A stretch of DNA of 64,000 nt from Bradysia coprophila (GCF_014529535.1 NW_023503941.1:4710942-4774941); one strand, 5' to 3'. Shown: positions 43,558 through 56,074, counted from the stretch's first letter. The notes: generated by a model from the sequence alone, not told the origin. A program made the numbers and translations.

Positions 43558-44580
43558 TAAAATGGAAATGAGACCGGACCGGAAAGCAATGTAAAACAGA
43601 TGGTTGTTTCGTACCAATTTTGTGTGGGATTCATATAGTTACATCCATATTCCAATCAACACAAATGCAAGTGGACGAAATTCGATTCACTCACGAAGCT
43701 TTTTTCAACAAAACTATTCGCGTCTGTCAGTTTTACATTGCTACCTAAATCGGCAGTTACAAACGTTCTCTCACTCACATATACATACACTATCCATATG
43801 CATCATTATATTACGGTTAAAAACACCTGTCTACGTCAAGACGAGATATTCACCTTGTTAGAAGCGCTTCAGTGTTCGTTGTTCGTCTTCGAAGTTTGTT
43901 TAGCAAATGCATTTGATTTTCTCACTGCATTAAAATGACCGTTCTTCAACACTGAAGCCGCACGAAAGTTACTATCTTATTCACTCGATCGTTACACTTA
44001 ATTCAGATCGCACATTCATCAGATATGCTTACACTCACTTGACGAATAAACTGTTAATGTTTTCCAATGAAACAATCGTCGACACAGTGTATTTATCTGC
44101 AACGATAACACTTTATCTTGTACGACAATTTGTCTCCAAAGACAAATTCCTTTGATTAAATCGTGGGTAATATTCGACGCACAATCAACGTTTATAAATA
44201 GAATCAAAATTATTCTCGTTTTGCCAATGTTTTAGGAATTTTAAAATTTGGTGCAATCGATTCAACGAAAATTGTCCGTGATACACAATGGTGACTCATT
44301 TGAGTGCTCCAAGCAGATGCACAAAATTATACCTTTTAAATTGCAACAGTACCACCACCGCGCCGTTAGGATGTCTTAAACCGATTCAATTTTATGCATT
44401 TTTTTCAGTTACCGCTAAACGTTGTCTGACTATTACATCACACACTATAATTGAAAAATAACACACATTGTATTGCATATTGTATTGTGATTCCAAAAAA
44501 AAAGAAACCTAAGGAGGGACCCGTACGAATAGGTTGTCTGTCTCCATTTAAACTTCTGTCCAAACTATCTCTAATTAAAA
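43558..44580. other. No gene seen
   Basis: AT-rich DNA with two featureless plus-strand frames at 43604-43938. Confidence 0.3.
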
Positions 44581-45128
44581 TTGCTTACAGCAATGTTGAC
44601 AACATTAGACTTAAGAGACTTAATTGGACGGAACGTTGACATCGTTAAAGACAATTTCACGAAAATTAAAGATAAGAGTGCTGAGTTAGGTCTAAAGGTC
44701 AGTGAGAAAAATACCAAGCACACGACAACTTCATTAGATGTGAATGCGAAACACTTCGAGACTGTCGACAGCTTTATTTATCTTGGGTCACTGGTCAACA
44801 GTGATAATAGCATCGGAGAGGGAATACGTAGAAGAGTAACACTTTGTAACAGGAGAAGTTACAGTCTTCAAAAACGCTTTCGATCAAAAACAATCAACCC
44901 CAACTTTAAGTGTGAACTGTGGAGATCGCTGTAGCATATGGACCGGAAGCTTGGTGCATGACACGACGAGATGAACAGACAATTTTGGTTTTTGAAAGGA
45001 GAATTATTCGATCAATTTTTGGAGGTGTCCAAGTGAACGGCAATTGGCGAAGAAGATACAACGAACTGTATCAGCTTTACAAAGAGCCTCGCAAAGAGCC
45101 CGACATAGTCAAAATCATCTACTGTTAA
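44581..45128 (+). mobile_element. RTE-type non-LTR reverse transcriptase fragment, frameshifted
   Basis: First frame ends with FIYLGSLVNSDNSIGEGIRR and NRRSYSLQKRF; the next frame continues AVAYGPEAWCMTRRDEQTIL, FERRIIRSIFGGV and WRRRYNELYQLY. This is the C-terminal half of RTE/BovB-like reverse transcriptase. The frameshift lies near 44930. It starts close to an ACCCGTACGAATAGG word (44519). Confidence 0.85.
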
Positions 45129-45504
45129 TCTAACAATAGTGCGAAATCTTTACCAAGTGCAAAATGCCGAGAGTGTTGAGAAGAAAATATTAAAAACAAT
45201 TTTCGTTTCAACCCTTGGTCCTGTTTCAACCTGCCGGTGAGGACTTGCGGCCCTGTGTAAATCTCAGATTACCGCAGTGAAGCGTTGTGTTTTTTTTTGT
45301 CCATTGACGAAAGACCTGGTTAGCTAGCCCACCACCTTATTGGGCTATTCTTCATTGACAAGTGGATCGACACCGGCTTTTGGTGGGTTGTGATTTCCGT
45401 TTCTACACGTTATAGACAATTTCAAGATATTTTAATTGGGAGGTTACGCTTGGTGAAAAAGGGACTTCACAAATTAAAGACCTGGGACATAGACTGTTAT
45501 GATC

Positions 45505-45695
45505 AGAGCGAGAGAACCGCAGACTAGTTAATTATCACTTGCCTTGGGGTACTTGTCAAAATATTGCTTTCTCTTTCAACATGTTAGGTTGAGAGCGAGA
45601 GGACCGATGACCAGTTTATTATAAGTTACCTTGGGGTACTTGTCAAAATATTTATTTCTCTTTCATCATAACACTCTATACCGCTTAAACACTGT
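45505..45695. repeat. Two direct repeats of about 85 bp
   Basis: GAGCGAGAGAACCG...CTTGGGGTACTTGTCAAAATAT at about 45507 recurs at about 45593 with several changes. The right side ends in CTTAAACACTGTATA, the terminal word of the MITE at 11737. Confidence 0.6.
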
Positions 45696-46286
45696 ATACG
45701 TTTGACATTGCAATGTGGACAACATAAAAACATTTAATTTCAAAAACCACCGAAATCCCGTGCTTCCATCTACATAAACAACATATGCTGAACGAGGCAA
45801 TCTTAATCTGTTAGTCTCGTACACTTCGTACGAAGTTACCAAAAAAAAAATATTTACAAAAATACAAATAAAGATTGCCATGAAGGTAATATACATTCAT
45901 AAAAATGTAGAGTCACGAGTTTGACGTCAACGATATTTAAATAAAAGAATCGAAATGAAAATACTGATCGAGACAAACATAAAAATCATTACGAAAGCCA
46001 CATCGGTGTTGTATTACATCGCTATATATTGGTGTAAATGTGAGTGATTATATTATGATCAGATTTGTACACAAGTCGCGTATACTCAATGCGAACATTG
46101 AATTAACTCACAAATTACTAACTAACTTATACAGTTCGGTTTTTATGGTATTATATCATGCGTTGTTATAGCGGATGATACGGGGAATAACAAGACGGAA
46201 TTAAGAATTTTTATTGACACAAAACTATTTTTAGCTTTTTACTTACATGCCACCTGTGCTCGCTTTAAATTTTCTTCTAAATCTAT

Positions 46287-47793
46287 TGAGGGATTCTTTT
46301 GAAAATCCATCCATCAAAATCGGACCCATTTCGTCTGGGATGGATATATACATGGTTTGAAAGGTCTTTGCCAGTAGACCTCAAAACAGGCCTCGCACAG
46401 TCTCGAGCCACACCTGGTTGCTGGTGGAAGATCTCCGAAGTTGGAAAATAGTATGTTACATACCAAGGATCAAAAAGGTGTGTTTTAGACCCGCTTCGCG
46501 TCGCTCCATCCCTGGACGTTTTCACCACCGTGGTCTAAAACACACCTTTTTGATCCGTGGTTTGTATACTATTTTTCTTCCTGGAGTACCAAAGTCACAT
46601 TCCGAACAAAACATAACAACAAAACTGAACAACATACCGGTGCAAAAGCATTCCATATTAATGCCGAAAGTAATCCGTATGAATGCCTAAAGAAGTCCGT
46701 TCCGTGTGCATGTATTCTCACAAATGTCGAAAAATAAGCAATCTGTAGGAATGCCGAAAGACATCCGAATGAATGCCGAAAGCAGTCCGTATGAATGCTG
46801 AAAGCAATCCTTATGAATGCATTGTCACAAAACACTAAAAACATTACATTCGCGTACATACAACAACTTGACACATTTGGGAAGGAATAAAGATAGGATC
46901 GAAAATGACATAAGCGGGAATGAAAATTGAGAGAAAATAGTAGGGGAGAATGTTGCTCTTTCGGTACTAAATTTGGTGAGTGAATGTGACGGTTTTGGTA
47001 CTACAGGAAGAAATAGTATTTTTTATCCGAAATTTTAGGCCGTTATAAATGATCGTTCTGGGTGAGAGTGGGCTCGTTGGAAAGCTGAGCTCAAGTACTT
47101 TCGGGTCATGCCTAGTTTGATTAGATTCATTGATATATGTTTGCAAAAAATGCAGGAATTTTTTTTCAAAATCTGTGTGAACTTTAGACTGGTACTGATG
47201 ACGCCTAATGTGAACCTAAGGTGCTAGTCGTAACATACATTGTCTAAGCTTTTCATTGATACCTCATTTGCAGTGCTGGTGATTGCTGGCGAGTTTTACG
47301 AGTAGCGGTAGTACTAACATAAAGTTCTGTTATGTCAGCAATCACCAGCACTACAAATGAGGTATCAACGGAAAGCTTAGACAATGTATGTTACAACTAG
47401 CATGTTAGGTTCACATTAAGCGTCATCAGTACCAGCCCAGACCTGTCTAAAGTTCACACAGATTTTGAAAATTTTTCTTGCAAATGTTTGCAAACATATA
47501 TCAACGAATCTAATCAAACTAGGCATGACCCGAAAGTACTTAAGCTCAGCTTTCCAACGAGCCCAATCTCACCCGGAACGATCATTTATAACGGCCAAAA
47601 AATTCGGATAAAAAACACTATTTTGCCAACTTCGGAGATCTTCCACCAGCAACCAGGTGTGGCTCGAGACTGTGTGAGGTCTGTTTTAAGGTCTACTGGC
47701 AAAGACCTTTCAAACCATGTATATATCAATCCCAGACGAAATGGGTCCGATTTTGATAGGTGGATTTTCAAAAGAATCCCTCATTGCAACCAC
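46287..47793. mobile_element. Long foldback interrupted by another insertion
   Basis: The right arm is continuous (about 47335-47793). The left arm is split: 46287-46451 pairs with 47620-47793, and about 47012-47295 pairs with 47335-47612. The 560-bp interruption (46452-47011) is flanked by AAATAGTA on both sides, an 8-bp duplication. It begins with its own hairpin (46455-46560, GGATCAAAAAGGTGTGTTTT and complement). Confidence 0.8.
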
Positions 47794-48859
47794 AGACTTT
47801 CCACATAGAGGCTAGTACACAGTTGAACAATTATCAGCTTTCTTGGCGTATGGGCCTCAGTGCATAACATTGATCACGAGCGACCTACCAGCTCGTGCAT
47901 GCCATTTTAAAACAGTGTTTACCAACTAACGAAGACAAGAGGTTGAATGACCTGTTGAACGTTTCGAAGAAATGGAACATAGAAGTTGAGTGGCTGCAAG
48001 TGGTAATAAAGGCAAAGAAAATATAGTTCACCGCTTAAGATGTGCCAAAGCCTTCAGAAGTTCATGGTCTGCCTCACCTCAATCTACCACCAATTCCTCA
48101 AACATTAATCGGTCTCACACTGAAACGTTTAAATTAGATCGGAAATCCGTCGAGAGCAATATGAACAAATGTCTGATTCACGTCGTCTTTTTGAAAGTTG
48201 TAAAGTGAAGCCCAAAGCGAAGTGTTTTTCAGTCTATCAGTTGACAATCCAAACAAGAAATATGAATTCCAAAGTTCATGTGGGCTTTTGGAAGAATCCC
48301 TGAAACTCAAAGAAATGAAAGTTTCTTACAAAAATTACACCACAGGTCATGTAGAGTTGAGCCTGGGAGTTGCGGGAAATGTTAAAACTCAACTAAAAAC
48401 AAGAATGATATATTCGTGCGAGCCCGAATAGGATAAAATTTACCTGATTCTATTATGTACTTTTACAACGTCCACTTCAAATTTCGTGATATTTCGCTAA
48501 TTTTAATCAAATACTTGGAAGAATACTCTAAATTCTTTCTCCTGTTTACCATGACGATGACCCATGATCCGTAATGAGCAAACATGAATTTTGAAAAAAT
48601 TCGATTTGAATCTGACTTTTAGACATTACGAGAAGTGATTCAATTAAAAAATGCATTTCGTAAATAATTTTCAAAAAGTAATCTGTTTCTTTCGAACGTT
48701 GCAAGAATAAATTCAAAACCAATAAATAAAAATTCCATTTAGTTACTTATCTGCGCAATCATTGTTCGTTCGTCAAAAAATAATTTCAAATTCGAATAGT
48801 CTATCCTTTCAAACAAAAGTGTTGTATTTTTGTAAGATTTGTACACGAATCCTCCAAAC
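47794..48859. other. No gene seen
   Basis: Open frames 47990-48208 and 48222-48431 have no recognisable domain. Confidence 0.3.
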
Positions 48860-49385
48860 GCTCTCACAAACACATTCACTTCACATGTGTTTCGCATGTG
48901 TTTCACATGTATTCCGCATTTGTTTCACATTCGGCATTCAAATGTGAATTAAATGTACATCACATTTCGTTTAATCGTCACATTTGCACAATTAGCGATG
49001 AATTTCATCAAACTTTTGTCACATCCTAATACTTTGGACCCAAATGCACCGATATGTGCAATAAAATTGAATACATTGTGTTATTATAAGGCCAAATGTG
49101 CGGATCACATATGGGCAAATGTGTCATATCAGGCAAATTTGGCCATTTTGCATGCTCACATTCACCTAAATTAAAAATTATTTTTGTCAAAACTCAATTG
49201 CAACCTGATTCTATGTTCCTTAAACTATTTAGATGTGGTGTAGATGTGTCAAAATATTGCGTAGATTTGCTGTACGTGCTAATCAAACATTTTTTGTCGT
49301 CACATTTGATTCACAGGAGATGTACATTTGATGTACATTTGATGTACATGTGATGTACATGTGATTTACATTGTATGCCATATTA
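48860..49385. repeat. Region bounded by ACATGTGA / GATGTACATTT word arrays
   Basis: Left side (48870-48965) is dense in CACATGTGTTTC and GTACATCACATTT. Right side (49300-49375) is a near-tandem run of GATGTACATTT / GATGTACATGT. The pattern resembles subterminal arrays of the hAT elements in this window, but I could not fix ends or a target duplication. Confidence 0.4.
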
Positions 49386-50617
49386 AACGAACATGTTTTG
49401 AGTGCGTTCAAAGAGGAGAGTGTTTAGTGACAAGTCGATATGAACGTCTACACTGATGTAATTGGCACAGAATTTTTGAACACTTTTATAAAAAGCTTTC
49501 TTTCTGCATTTTTAGTGAAATTTGAAATTTTATTGATCGTTTACCAACGGCGACTTATTCGTTCGAATAAAATGATTTTTTTAAGCAGCAATTATGAAAA
49601 CTAAATTTTTATTCTTATTTTGTTTGTATGTCGAAAAACGAGATTCATTGTGACTCTAGTTTATGTTCACTCATATTTTCATGGTTCCTGAGATCAGATT
49701 TTTGAAGAATAAAAAATCAATCAACGAGGAATTTTTTCAATGTTCTATTGTTGTTAATGCTAGATTTGTTGAATAAATGTTCTGGGTAAAATATTAAAGT
49801 AAACAAAATAAAAGTTAATTTGATCGAATTTGTTGCAAGCTACGAATACATTCTTGCCTTTAGATAGTAGTTAATATTTCCCGCAACTCCCTGTGGTGAT
49901 CACAGTTTGCCATTGAATTGATTTACATCAAAGTAGACTTTGGATTTGCCTATAAGTACTGTTCATGCGAAGCAAATAAATTCATTCTATTCTTAACCTC
50001 GGTTAGAAGAACATCTCGGTGTTTTATTATAGTAGATAGAACATCTCTCTACAAACTGGGGTCGATATTTGATATTTATCCGAGATATTTAGTGGAGATG
50101 AGGATTGGGAATGCCACGAACATGTTCGCTCTTGATGGGATCTAATTGTTTTCTGACGCCAAGAGACATGAGACGCATCAGATCTCTTCCAAACAATTCA
50201 AAGTGAGTTCAGCATTTTGAACCAAAAGTGAGCATAGGTCCTTATGTGTCTCATAAAAATGTCACAAAGCAAGGCAGCTCTCTAGCAATATCACACCGAT
50301 TGTTTACAAAATTTGGAGGCTTAAAATCACTCAGTGTGCATTGCACAAAGAAAAAATATCTCACGAATTTTCAGCGCTATAAAACAGTTATGCAATTAAA
50401 CAGTCATTGAATGGTTATGGTTGCGTCGATCAAAAAAAAAAAGTTTTTTAGGTGCGTAAAAGGGGAATACCTAAACGTAAACTCAGCTGTGTTGGCCAAA
50501 TGCGACAACGGCGATTCGGGCTAACGCAATAAGAGAACAACGAAATTGCAAGTGCGAGACCCATAACACGATAAATGAGGAACGCACCTCGGCCTAAATT
50601 AAATCCGGAAAGTTTTT
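49386..50617. other. No gene seen; empty MITE site and possible LTR end
   Basis: GCTCTCTAGCAATATCACAC near 50276-50296 is the uninterrupted form of the MITE target at 4484. Around 49950-50045 CTATAAGTACTG and AATAAATTC resemble an LTR promoter/poly(A) pair, ends not found. Confidence 0.3.
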
Positions 50618-51680
50618 AGCCCCGTACGAAGTACGAAGGGGCTTATAGGATTACGATGCCGTGTGTAATTGATGGAATTCGAAGCAGACGGTAAGGGCAA
50701 AGTGTTTGCCTATGTTCATAGATGACGAATCCGCAATAAAAATTTGGGCCGTCTGTCCGTCTGTCCGTCACGTCGATATCTTGAGTAAATCAAATCCGAT
50801 TTCAAAAATTTTTTTTTTCCTTCGGCCCTTCGTGAGTTAGTGCCACCTAAGTGATTTAAGGTCTTTTGGTTATATTTATGGCAAAATAAACGATGGAAAT
50901 GTAAATGACACGGCAAATGATAGGTATTGTCAATACCAATCCAGGAAAAAGTTTTTTAAAATCGGGTGAGTGGACCGTGAGTTAGGGCCTTAGAAGTGAA
51001 AAGCTACTAGGGCACTATGTGTATTTTACATATAACTCAAGTAAATTTAATCCGTTTTTCGTAATTTTTGTTTCATTTGAAAGATAATCGAACACCGAAT
51101 AGAATGTTGTTGAAAAAAAAAAAAAAAATTTGGGTCCTTGGACTAAGGCCGTTACTAGTGCCCTATGTGTATTTTACATATAACTCGAGCAAATTTCATC
51201 CGTTTTTCGTAAATTGTGTTTCATTTGGAAGGTAATCAAAGGCCGAATAGAATGTTGTTGAAAAAAAATTAAATTTGGGTCCTCGGACTAAGGCCGCTAC
51301 TAGGGCCCTATGTGTATTTTGAATATAACTCGAGCAAATTTCATCCGTTTTTCGTATTTTTTGTTTCATTTGGAAGGTAATCAAAGGCCGAATAGAATGT
51401 AGTTGAAAAAAAAATTAAATTTGGATAAATTTAAATTTTAGGGCTATTTGAAATTTTTGTTTTATTTGAAAGGAACGTCGTACGGGGCTTCGTAATTGCG
51501 CTATGCGCAATTTCTAAGATGTACACATTTCATAATAATTTGACTTCAACTACGTTTACGGGTGCAATTGGTCTACGGTCAAAGTAGGGTGACAGACGCA
51601 CTAGGGTCACGTACGCAATAGATATACGGGTTTGTACGGGGCTCAGTCGCAGCAGACGCTCCGACTGTTCTGACGGCTCG
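50618..51680 (+). repeat. Hairpin-ended repeat, copy 2
   Basis: Same architecture as 2078-3222: hairpin AGCCCC-GTAC-GAA-GTAC-GAA-GGGGCT (50618-50643), GTCTGTCC microsatellite (about 50750-50768), 145-bp-type tandem units from about 51003, and final CAGTCG...CGACTG hairpin plus GGCTCG ending at 51680. T-runs flank both sides. Strongly similar to copy 1 over most of its length. Confidence 0.85.
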
Positions 51681-51777
51681 TTTTTTACATAATTTAGTCA
51701 AAAGCAAAAATAAAACGAGGAAGAAGATGATTTTGGAATGTCAGTCTGATTAAAACAATTTTAAGTAAATTTGTTGG

Positions 51778-51783
51778 TTTATT
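51778..51783 (-). terminator. Poly(A) signal of the cysteine-rich peptide gene
   Basis: AATAAA on the minus strand about 70 bp after the stop. Confidence 0.55.
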
Positions 51784-51853
51784 TTTACAATTACTAATCA
51801 ATATTCTGCTGTCTTTATGTAATGCAATCCAGCGTCAAATCTAATTTCTTGCA

Positions 51854-52114
51854 TTATACACTACAAATAGAAGCGCATTTCCAATTCTGTTCGCAATCCC
51901 GATTAGTGTTACAAGTTACGTATCTATAACTTTGTGAATAGCTCTTTGTGGACCAACACCAGCCAGCACCCTCCCCAAAGTTATCGCACGCTGTCCAACA
52001 ATAACCAGTGTGACAACCGAAACCGGCAAAACGATCCGGTATAACTGCATCAGCCGTTGCCATCAGCATCGACAAAAGCATCAGCAAACCACACACGTTT
52101 TTGAAAATCGACAT
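51854..52114 (-). CDS. Small secreted eight-cysteine protein, Tha p 2-like
   Basis: 86 residues from MSIFKNVCGLLMLLSMLMAT, a clear signal peptide, giving a mature chain of about 63 residues. Eight cysteines occur in GCHTGYCWTACDNF, GWCWSTK, YVTCNTNRDC and WKCASIC, spacing that resembles the Tha p 2-like family of small arthropod secreted proteins (GYCWxxC ... WCWxTK ... CxxxxDCxxxWxC). Function in that family is not established; it includes a caterpillar hair allergen. The frame upstream of this ATG is open but lacks a better start. No introns in the coding part. Isolated between repeats. Confidence 0.8.
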   Translation of the reverse strand: MSIFKNVCGLLMLLSMLMATADAVIPDRFAGFGCHTGYCWTACDNFGEGAGWCWSTKSYSQSYRYVTCNTNRDCEQNWKCASICSV

Positions 52115-52379
52115 TTTTACTCTGGGAACGAGATTGAAAATTAAATTTCTAATTAGTCGTCGTAATAAAACGTCAATTATTTTCATTAAAAATTTTATTT
52201 TTGTCTAAATTGAAAGAAATTTCTGACAAGTTTATTAAAGAACGAAGCTATTTCGATGTGATGCATGAATGTGCATTAATCCTCCCCATTCATATTGACC
52301 AATTTAAGTTTTTTTTTTAAGAGGACACTATTAGATTTAGTCATCGACTAATCAAATTGTTCAAGTTTGGATTAGTGTA

Positions 52380-52760
52380 CCCTGCACAATTATTGTTCAC
52401 TTTAATATACAGAGTCGCTTTTTCTACAAGCTCCCGTTTATTATTCCGGAAAACCTCTGAAAACAGGTTATGGACCCAGAGGACGCGAAATAGAAGTGGA
52501 AAGGAATGTAATAAACAATTGAAACGTCAATCACTGAAATAAAGATATCGAACGTGGAAATATGACACTGAAACGAAACGTGAGATTTGGACACGGAAAT
52601 TGTACGTGGAAATGGGACCCGGAAATGGACACGGAAATAAACATGGAAATTGAAAATAGAATGCGAAGTTGAAATCGAGCCCGGGAGTTGAAGTCGAACA
52701 CGGAAATCGAACATGAAAATTGCACGGCTCTGGAAAATTTTAACGGAAGTAACACGTATT
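52380..52760 (+). mobile_element. Possible second copia-type TRIM, partial
   Basis: GAAAACAGGTTATGGACCCAG (about 52457) resembles an LTR end followed by the copia-type initiator-tRNA primer site seen at 7553. Downstream, degenerate repeats of GGACACGGAAATTG-like units (52555-52730) resemble the repeat-rich interior of the TRIM at 7367. A matching second LTR was not found. Confidence 0.4.
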
Positions 52761-52984
52761 ACGATTGCAGGGGAAGTTGCGATACAGTTGTAATGATTGG
52801 AGCAATTGAGGAAGCAGCTGCAGTCGACGAAGTTACGGAAAGGCAAAGTAAACTGATTGAATGTACAGAAAGATTAGGAATTGATTATTATTGAGTTGAG
52901 AGTTGGCCCTAAAGAAATCGAGCTAACCTTGGTCTTTGGAATTGAATAATATAATTTCGGTGATAACTTCGTATCTGCGACCTT

Positions 52985-53200
52985 TCTTGAAAGAGTGGGA
53001 CCATCGTTTTGGGTCAAAATGTGTTAGCTTCGAGTAAAAATAGTAAATGTTTTTGGTGTATGTAACCTACTACGATAAAACGCAATAGTTCACGAAAATT
53101 GTCACAAATTCCTCGTAGTAGGCTATATCACCACAAACATTTATCATTTTGTTACTCAAAGCCACCCTTCTTGGCACAAAACGATGGTCCAGCGTTTTCC
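52985..53200. mobile_element. Diverged foldback
   Basis: GGACCATCGTTTTGGGTCAAAATG...GTAACCTACTACGA at left is matched in reverse by TCGTAGTAGGCTATATCACC...CACAAAACGATGGTCC. Confidence 0.6.
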
Positions 53201-53344
53201 ACAAAGGACGCGAATAGGAAGATATAATCGAAAATGAAATACAAAACGCCCAAATGTAGGCTATAATTTCAGTCAAATGGTGGTGTCTCTTAAATGACAC
53301 ATTGATTTGACTGAAAAACTGTTTAAATTATTTTTGAACTAACG

Positions 53345-53480
53345 AAATAGCACATTTTGACACGAGTGATGAAAATTGGATTTGTCGGACTAGTCGTAAG
53401 CTTGCCCTAATGAGGCGGAGCCGATTAGGACATGCTTACGACGTGTACATACCGAAAAATTCAACTTTTCATCACGAGTC
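53345..53480. mobile_element. Hairpin element related to 39685-39790
   Basis: CGAGTGATGAAAATTGGATTTG / AATTCAACTTTTCATCACGAG with inner GTCGTAAGC / GCTTACGAC arms. Confidence 0.55.
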
Positions 53481-54436
53481 ACAAACGACATTTTTGCGCT
53501 TGAAAACTGAAATGAGACGAAACAACAACAACATTAACAAAGAAATCACTCTACGAGCCATTTCAACAACAAAGCATGCACACTTGATCCCATCCGGAAA
53601 AATATATATGAAAATCCATTTTCGGCCGGAGAGAGCGTCGAGAAAGTACTTTCTTGGCCGCAAATACCTCTCTCTGAGAAGTACAGAAAAATTGAACTTT
53701 TCGATCGTAGAATGCGTGTCGAAATCCGACGAATTTCAGTCTTCAAGCACAAAAATTATTTTTTTCAAATTAACTTTTCAACTGACAAATATTCTAATTA
53801 TTGACATCCACTTCGTCCATATAACCGTCAAATTGAATTTATAATAAATTAAGCTTTTCAATTAATTCGAATTATTGCCACCGAACTTACCCAAATAAAT
53901 TCACTACTCACTGATCACTACGAACCCGATTGTTGATTAATGCAGTTGAAATGATTGCAACACCGGCTTTTATATTAATTCGCATTAAAATGTAACAGAT
54001 CCGCGCAAAAATATGATACTCATTAGTTTCTGTAATCTGTTCTTGTTAACTGATCGGGTTGATAGGTTATGTAAACCGATACGAACGTGTAAATAAATGA
54101 TACATTTTCTGAAGGTCAATGTTATCGAAGATGTTCGCCAATACTTCCAACTTGTTGATTATAGTATAGTATTTCAATCGGAGACCTGTTGGGTGGGTGA
54201 GATTCTTTGACTGTCTGAACTTATCAATAGTTTTTGTGTCAAACTCTTCCCTTTTGTGAGTCTTCGTTGTTAGACTGCGTTGCGTTTATTGTCCGTCCAC
54301 AATAAACGATCATTGAGACATTTTTGTTCCTGTGAGGTCAACCAAGCTCTTCTGTGTTACTATAGAACCCGAACACCTGAGCTCGGAGAACTAATTGAAA
54401 CAAGCTCGTTTTGGTTCAACAATAACAAAATGACTA
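53481..54436. other. No gene seen
   Basis: The open frame 53410-53844 (+) overlaps the hairpin and has repeat-like composition. No other signal. Confidence 0.3.
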
Positions 54437-54552
54437 TACAGTGTTTAAGTAGAGCGAGATGGAAAACTACCTCGGGGTCTGCTGTCAAAAATTATACAAA
54501 AGAATCTGATCTGGTTGTCGTTTCGCCATTCCTCTCACTTGAACACCGTATA
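54437..54552. mobile_element. Diverged copy of the MITE at 11737
   Basis: ACAGTGTTTAAGTAGAGCGA at left, CTCGGGGTCTGCTGTCAAA inside; right end decayed. Confidence 0.45.
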
Positions 54553-54809
54553 TTTATTCCATTAACTCACCTGCTTTTATGCAAGAATTCTTCCCTGCTC
54601 CAATCGCACATAAATGTCAGTTCATTAACTCATTGCCAAATCAACAATAAAAATTAAATTCCAAATAATTCGATGCATTTTACCGATCATGCAGCAAATT
54701 CAATAAATATGCGTTCCAACAGTAACGCAATTTAATTTTTTTGCTGCTGTTTCCAATCAAAATATTCTACAGACATACAAACTCTATAATAAAGCATTTT
54801 GCTAATGAT

Positions 54810-55130
54810 GGACATTTATTTTTGTAAGGTGCTTGTTATCTAACTGTCGACGACAGATCGGACACTTATTCTTTCTCGTGATTGCTAGTACCACACATCC
54901 GCGGCAAAACAAATGTCCACAGACTGTTGCGACTGGATCTGTGAAATTCGTTTCCAAACAAAGCTAAAGCGTTCGTCGACGTAAATCCTTCTTAATTTTG
55001 AAATTGATTGACTTTGTCCACACGGACAATTATGTCATTGCAGGATGCGCTGGAACAAACACTGTTCGTAATAAATATGGCCACAAACCGTGAGTTCTAA
55101 TCTTTGTGCTGATTGGAGAGTGCGGGAAAG
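54810..55130 (-). pseudogene. RNF4-like RING finger remnants, two partial copies
   Basis: 54810-54970 (minus) reads ETNFTDPVATVCGHLFCRGC and KNKCPICRRQL, the C3HC4 core of RNF4-type RING ubiquitin ligases, but the first CxxC is missing (a stop lies just upstream). 55020-55130 reads LELTVCGHIYYEQCLFQRIL followed by a stop and CPCGQ, a second decayed RING core. Together they look like a broken gene or tandem fragments. Confidence 0.6.
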
Positions 55131-55244
55131 GACTCTTTTTTAATATCTGAATATGTTTCGATGGAATTCCCATAACAATATAAAACTAAGAATTTATGAT
55201 ACTCCGGAAACGTCTTTATTATGTAAAGAACGGGCAATCGATTT

Positions 55245-56074
55245 TAGTTAACACTGGTGTTTGCATCATCAATTACAATTTTCTTCTGGTAAGCTTTAAA
55301 GCTGAACAAAATCACATCGGTATCGTGCATTCGCATTCCATCAAAATCCCATGTTCCCACTTCACGCTGCACTTTAATAGGCAATCGAATAGTGATGGTG
55401 CCGGTAGGTCGGTTCTTCTCTGTAATTCCTCGCTTGACCAGTTCAGCAGACATCGCATTTATTCTTGGGTGCGAAAGTGGCATGGTCAACGCTTTTCGGC
55501 AGAAAAGAATTCTCGGCACACACATGACAAGCGGCCAAGTATAACTGATCACAAGCTTGGTCCCGTCTTCTGACAAATTGAGGTCCACTCCCTCACTACC
55601 AGATATTACTGGCACTGGCCACATTGACAATGTCAACTTTCTGCTCGTCGTCGTAATGAACCCATGTCAGAACTGGAGAATTTTTGAATGTGAGGACCAC
55701 TTCATCAGTATCACCAGATGGTTCCTCAAAATCGTCGCCCTTCCGTTTTTTAGATTCGGCCACTCCTGCCAATTCCGGAATAGCGATTTCAATATTCGGT
55801 TCCCCGGTGCTGTTGCTGGCTGTAATGGTAACTTAGTTTAGGTTATGATGGCAAAATACTTTGCATCAATCCGTCTACCGTATGCACCGTATTTGGCCTT
55901 CGTCTTCCGAAAATGAGCAACAAAAGTTTTTGCAGGGAACGCCATGAATGCCTCGTTTGATTGTCGGATCTGATTTGGCAGAGACGACTAATCAATTTTG
56001 TTTTGTTCAAATAAAGCGTGAAGCATTCGTTGCTCGGGGCCACTTTCCAACCAAAGTTTTTGTTTTGATGCCAT
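55245..56074 (-). pseudogene. Broken gene of unknown family
   Basis: Starting at ATG 56074 the frame reads MASKQKLWLESGPEQRMLHA, hits a TAG after LFEQNKID, then continues IRQSNEAFMAFPAKTFVAHF-RKTKAKYGAYGRR. After an interval, another frame gives NIEIAIPELAGVAESKKRKG and EVVLTFKNSPVLTWVHYDDE, and after a one-base shift near 55610 SEGVDLNLSEDGTKLVISYT to 55245. One stop and at least one frameshift break an otherwise protein-like 270-residue region. I have seen similar invertebrate multi-copy proteins but cannot assign a function. Confidence 0.5.

Noticed and set aside
50716-50916. Open frame conserved between the hairpin-ended copies (also 63474-63812, minus)
   Set aside because: It spans the microsatellite and differs by frame-breaking length changes between copies; it is conserved only because the DNA is repeated.
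53410-53844. 144-residue plus-strand frame
   Set aside because: It begins inside a foldback element and has no coding character or homology I recognise.
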